The position numbers and the translations under genes are program-made. Below the pieces are notes generated by a model. That model saw only the letters and a program-made list of their open reading frames with translations, made no database searches and was not told the origin of the DNA. From Sphaerisporangium sp. (GTDB lineage Bacteria; Actinomycetota; Actinomycetes; Streptosporangiales; Streptosporangiaceae), in NCBI GenBank assembly GCA_025964675.1, contig JAOPYI010000074.1:1-64000 (forward strand): a stretch of 64,000 nt of DNA, in the 5' to 3' direction. This document shows, in pieces, positions 60,888 through 64,000 of this stretch; positions within the stretch are counted from its first letter, which is position 1, and every line of letters starts with the position of its first letter.

Positions 60888-62267
60888 GTCGAGCGCTACC
60901 AGGACGTGCTGTGGGACGTGACCTGCTTGGTCATCCGCGAGGTCATCGCCACGACCGGCGTCAAGCCCGAGGACATCGCCGGCGTCGCGGTCACCTCCCA
61001 TGGTGACGGGATCTACCTGGTCGACGAATGGGGCCGGCCGACCCGGCCGGGGATCCTCTCCCTCGACACGCGCGCGGCGGAGTTGGTCGCGGGCTGGGAA
61101 CGCACCGGCCAGAGCGACACCGTCCTGCCGCTCAGCGGGCAGAAACCCTGGCCGGGCTCGCCGGTCTCGGTGCTCGCCTGGCTGGCGCGGAACGAACCGG
61201 ACGTCATGGCGCGGACCGCCTACGCGCTGCCAGGCAAGGACGCCATAAAACAACGGCTCACCAACGTCTTCTCCACCGATCCGACGGAGTCGAGCCTCTC
61301 CTTCACCAACGTCTACTCGCAGGAATACGACGTGGAGACGCTGCGCGTCTTCGAGGTCGACGAACTGTTCCGCCTGCTGCCGGAGGTGATCCCGTCCGGA
61401 CGGATCGCGGGCGAGGTCACCGTCGCGGCGGCTGAGCGGTGCGGGCTCGCGCCGGGCACTCCGGTCGCCTCAGGCTCGCACGACGTCGACTGCGGGGCTA
61501 TCGGCATGGGAACCGTGCTCCCGGGCCAGCTCGCGATCATCGCGGGAACCTTCAGCATCAACGAGGTCATCTCCGACGCGGCCCGCGTTGACGGGCGCTG
61601 GAACGCCCGCAACTTCGTCGTACCAGGCCAGTGGATGAACATGTCGCTCTCCCCGTCGAGTGCGACCAATCTGGAGTGGTTCGCCACCAGGCTCGCCGCG
61701 CATGACGTGCGGGCGGGAGGTGCCGTGGGCGATCCGTTCGCGTTCGTGGAGGAGGATCTCCGCGCGATCGAGGCGAGTCCGAGCGATCTGGTCTATCTTC
61801 CCTTCCTGTACGGATCTCCCTACACCATCGACGCCAGCGCCGCCTTCCTCGGGTTGCGCGGATGGCACGAACGCGGCCACATGGTCGGCGCGGTGATGGA
61901 AGGGGTGGTCTTCAACCACCGTCATCATGTCGACGCGCTGCGAGACGGGTTCGACGTCACCGACATCCGTCTCACGGGTGGGGCGGTCAACAGCGGCCGG
62001 TGGGTGCAGATGTTCGCCGACACCCTGGCCACACCGGTGAAGGTGAGTAACGTGCGGGAGGCCGGCGCGCTCGGATCGGCCATGCTCGCCGGTATCGCCG
62101 TGGGCGTCTACTCCGACCTCCCGGATGCCGCGGCGGCGATCGTCGCGGAACCGGTCGTCCGCGAGCCGACACCCGCCGGTGTGGCACGCCAGGAGGACAA
62201 CTACCGGCGCTACCAACGCGTCATCGAGGCGATGACGACCGTGTGGACCGGATCTCGGGGCGACCCG
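60888..62267 (+). pseudogene. FGGY-family kinase lacking its N-terminus
   Basis: Reading from about 60888 (VERYQDVLWDVTCLVI) to the TPI start, this is an FGGY kinase without its first ~55 residues (no N-terminal phosphate loop DxGTT). The remainder is intact: GVAVTSHGDGIYLVDEWGRP, catalytic Asp in SHDVDCGAIGMGTVLPG, and the C-terminal GGAVNSGRWVQMFADTLATP. It runs in frame, with no stop, into the TPI gene. The joint with the dehydrogenase remnant at 60884-60892 looks like a deletion that removed the end of one gene and the start of the next. A truncated kinase is unlikely to bind ATP. Confidence 0.75.
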
Positions 62268-63062
62268 ATGACATGGATCGGCACCAGTTGGAAGATGAAC
62301 AAGACGCTGGCCGAGGCGCGCGCGTTCGTCGACGGGATGGTGGCCGCGCGCAGCGTGCTCCGCGGCGTCCAGACCTTCGTCATCCCGCCGCACACCGCGA
62401 TCGCGGCCGTACGCGAGCGCCTGCCCTGCGACGTGCCCGTCATCGTCGGCGCCCAGAACGCCCACTGGGAACCCGGCGGTGCCTACACGGGCGAGGTCTC
62501 GATGGGGATGGTCGCCGACGCCGGCGCGACACTCGTCGAGATCGGTCACTGGGAGCGCCGGGCGTACTTCGGCGAGACCGACGACACCGTCGCGCTCAAG
62601 GTCGAAGCCGCGGTCGCGGCGGGTCTCACTCCCCTGCTGTGCGTCGGCGAACCGGCCAGGGTGCGCTCCGCCGGAGGGGAGATCGACTGGATCGCCGCCC
62701 AGGTGAGCCGCGGGCTCGCCAGACTCGCCGCGCAAGACTTGCACAAGGTCGTCATCGCGTACGAGCCCGTCTGGGCGATCGGCGACCTCGGCCGCGAGGC
62801 CCTGCCGCACGAGATCGCGCCCGTCATGGCGATGCTGTCCGCTCGTTTGGGGCCGGATGGGGACACCCGTAGTAGGGTCGCGGCAGTTCTCTACGGCGGG
62901 AGCGTCAACCGGCTCAACGCCGCGGCATTGCTCGACGTGCCGGGAACCGACGGCCTGTTCATCGGCCGGGCGGCCTGGCAGGTGGCGGACTTTCTCGCAT
63001 TGGTTTCCATCGGCGCCCGCGCCGGATCTGGTAGGAGGCGAGATGATGGAGCCGCCCGCTGA
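62268..63062 (+). CDS. Triosephosphate-isomerase-like sugar-phosphate isomerase
   Basis: A 264-residue TPI-fold isomerase: Lys in WIGTSWKMNKTL, the catalytic His in EIGHWERRAYFGETD, catalytic Glu in IAYEPVWAIGDLG, phosphate loop YGGSVNRLNAAALLD. The usual TPI reads IGHSERR; here Ser is Trp. Such paralogues act on other substrates, e.g. EryH of Brucella and LerI of M. smegmatis, which isomerise tetrulose phosphates. The start is ATG 62268 in frame with the kinase remnant. It overlaps the DeoR gene by 20 bases. It is unlikely to be the housekeeping TPI. Confidence 0.82.
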   Translation: MTWIGTSWKMNKTLAEARAFVDGMVAARSVLRGVQTFVIPPHTAIAAVRERLPCDVPVIVGAQNAHWEPGGAYTGEVSMGMVADAGATLVEIGHWERRAYFGETDDTVALKVEAAVAAGLTPLLCVGEPARVRSAGGEIDWIAAQVSRGLARLAAQDLHKVVIAYEPVWAIGDLGREALPHEIAPVMAMLSARLGPDGDTRSRVAAVLYGGSVNRLNAAALLDVPGTDGLFIGRAAWQVADFLALVSIGARAGSGRRRDDGAAR

Positions 63063-63849
63063 GGGCCGCCTGTCGCGGCAGCGAGCACGTCAACGCGCTA
63101 TCGCCGCGGACGTGATGGCGGACGGCTCGGTCCGCATCGACGCGCTCGCGGAGAAGCACGGCATCAGCCTGATGACCGCCCACCGCGACCTCGACGCGCT
63201 CGTCGCCCGGGGCATCGTCCGCAAGACCCGGGGCTTGGTCACCGCCCTGCCGTCCAGCCTCGTCGAGGCCAGTGACCTCTTCCGTCGTGGGCAGCAGCAC
63301 AGCGAGAAGGCCGCCCTCGCCCGAGCCGCCTGCGCGTGGATCGAGCCGGGACACGCCGTCATCCTCGACGACTCGACGACCACCCTGAATCTCGTACCGT
63401 TGATCACCGACAAGGTGCCGCTGACAGTGATCACGAACTTCCTCCCGATCATCGAGGACCTGAGCGGCGAACCGGCACTCACCTTGATCGCACTCGGTGG
63501 CCAGTTCCATCCCTGGGCGAACTCGTTCATGGGCCACATGACCGTCGCCGCGATCCGCGATATTCGCGCCGACATCGTGATCATGTCCACCTCGGCCATC
63601 ACCGACGACATCTGTTTCCACCAGACCCAGGAGACGGTGGACACCAAACGCGCCATGTTCGAGTCGGCGGCCATCCGCCTGCTGATCGTCGACCACACGA
63701 AGTTCGAGCGCCGGGCCCTTCACGCCCTCGCCCCGCTGACCGACTTCGACCACGTCATAGTGGACTGGCGAACCCGTGCGGAGCATGTGGACCGGCTGAA
63801 ACGCCAGGGAATAGGCGTCACCGTAGCCCCGTCGGCACGCGCGCGTTAG
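63043..63849 (+). CDS. DeoR-family transcriptional regulator (second)
   Basis: A 268-residue DeoR/GlpR-type regulator. Helix-turn-helix LAEKHGISLMTAHRDLDALV and effector domain VILDDSTTTLNLVPLITDKV, IVIMSTSAITDDICFHQTQE, and LLIVDHTKFERRALHALAPL. It closely resembles the DeoR gene of the minus operon, suggesting duplication of the regulator. AGGAGG at 63033-63038 lies before ATG 63043 or 63046. It is the last gene of the plus operon. It and the first regulator may share operators. Confidence 0.88.
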   Translation: MMEPPAEGRLSRQRARQRAIAADVMADGSVRIDALAEKHGISLMTAHRDLDALVARGIVRKTRGLVTALPSSLVEASDLFRRGQQHSEKAALARAACAWIEPGHAVILDDSTTTLNLVPLITDKVPLTVITNFLPIIEDLSGEPALTLIALGGQFHPWANSFMGHMTVAAIRDIRADIVIMSTSAITDDICFHQTQETVDTKRAMFESAAIRLLIVDHTKFERRALHALAPLTDFDHVIVDWRTRAEHVDRLKRQGIGVTVAPSARAR

Positions 63850-63899
63850 CGCTGCTCTCCTGACCGCGGCCACCCGTGACTAAGGAGAGGCGAACGTCC

Positions 63900-64000
63900 T
63901 CACTGTGGGCGCGCCAGGCGGGTACGGCCGAGCCCGGACACCGCAAGGTTTTCCACGTACACCGCTTGGTTGTCGCGGATGATCCGCGTGGAGAACTTGT
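63900..64000 (-). pseudogene. IS200/IS605-type TnpB fragment
   Basis: At the window's right edge the minus strand reads KFSTRIIRDNQAVYVENLA, then VSGLGRTRLARPQ and a stop at 63900. This is the RuvC-II region of TnpB (OrfB), the RNA-guided nuclease carried by IS200/IS605 elements; the motif VYVENL with the catalytic Glu is visible. The normal protein continues beyond LAR with the zinc-finger and RuvC-III segments, so here the tail is cut off early. The 5' part lies beyond the window. Confidence 0.65.

Noticed and set aside
60096-63062. A single 988-residue protein on the plus strand
   Set aside because: It mixes out-of-frame dehydrogenase, truncated kinase and the isomerase; only the parts from about 60888 have protein character in that frame.
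1-64000. CRISPR arrays, tRNA or rRNA genes
   Set aside because: No regularly spaced repeats and no tRNA or rRNA signatures were noticed while reading both strands; a short tRNA cannot be wholly excluded without a covariance search.

Overview
The window is a stretch of a high-GC actinobacterial chromosome. The markers are mshC (mycothiol synthesis), an InhA-type fabI next to fabG, a DUF3090/SCO1664/phosphomutase block, an XRE-regulator/DUF397 pair, actinobacterial gas-vesicle genes and frequent GTG starts with ATGA/GTGA gene overlaps. The overall style suggests Streptosporangiales (a Nonomuraea, Streptosporangium or Microbispora relative), but no rRNA or other decisive marker is present, so this is inference.

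Layout. 1-2650: the start of metH (cut by the window edge), a PAC2 protein and a TetR-like protein with no visible helix-turn-helix. 2622-12484 (minus): nitrate assimilation, with the transporter narK, nitrate reductase nasA, an FAD/[2Fe-2S] electron-transfer protein, siroheme nitrite reductase nirBD, the HemD-like regulator nnaR and a sirohydrochlorin chelatase. 12715-13194: peptide deformylase. 13393-19238 (plus): a ten-gene gas-vesicle operon (two accessory genes, then gvpA-F-G-O-J-L-S-K). 19249-24409 (minus): mshC, an NRDE protein, SCO1664-like kinase-fold protein, DUF3090, a histidine-phosphatase-type phosphomutase and uppP; metH-PAC2 and mshC-to-uppP resemble the M. tuberculosis Rv2124c-Rv2136c order as I remember it, with the nitrate and gas-vesicle blocks between them. 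24600-33844: an aldo/keto reductase, a secreted anchored protein, fabG-fabI, tldD-tldE, dodecin, DUF3099, a striking three-hairpin RNA with C5 loops, and DUF6457-mobA-moaA. The molybdopterin genes could serve the nitrate reductase.

33845-48109 is more mixed: a GAF/Fis-type regulator without an AAA+ domain, a short histidine kinase, an MFS transporter, a secreted M1 peptidase with a long leader and possible upstream ORF, small proteins, a large secreted subtilisin, and a module of HATPase regulator, frameshifted small gene, XRE regulator and DUF397 protein.

48231-63849 is a catabolic island for a polyol or ketose, most likely a C4 polyol such as erythritol or threitol. A ten-gene minus-strand operon carries a ribose-type ABC importer (DUF2291, ATPase, permease, binding lipoprotein), a GlpD/EryB-like dehydrogenase, a DeoR repressor, a HAD phosphatase, a DhaK-DhaL ketose kinase, an RpiB-like isomerase and an FGGY kinase. 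The divergent plus-strand operon carries a second dehydrogenase and a second FGGY kinase, both damaged by small indels and a deletion that joins them, followed by an intact triosephosphate-isomerase-like enzyme and a second DeoR repressor. The window ends in the truncated tail of an IS200/IS605-type tnpB, so the island abuts mobile-element debris.
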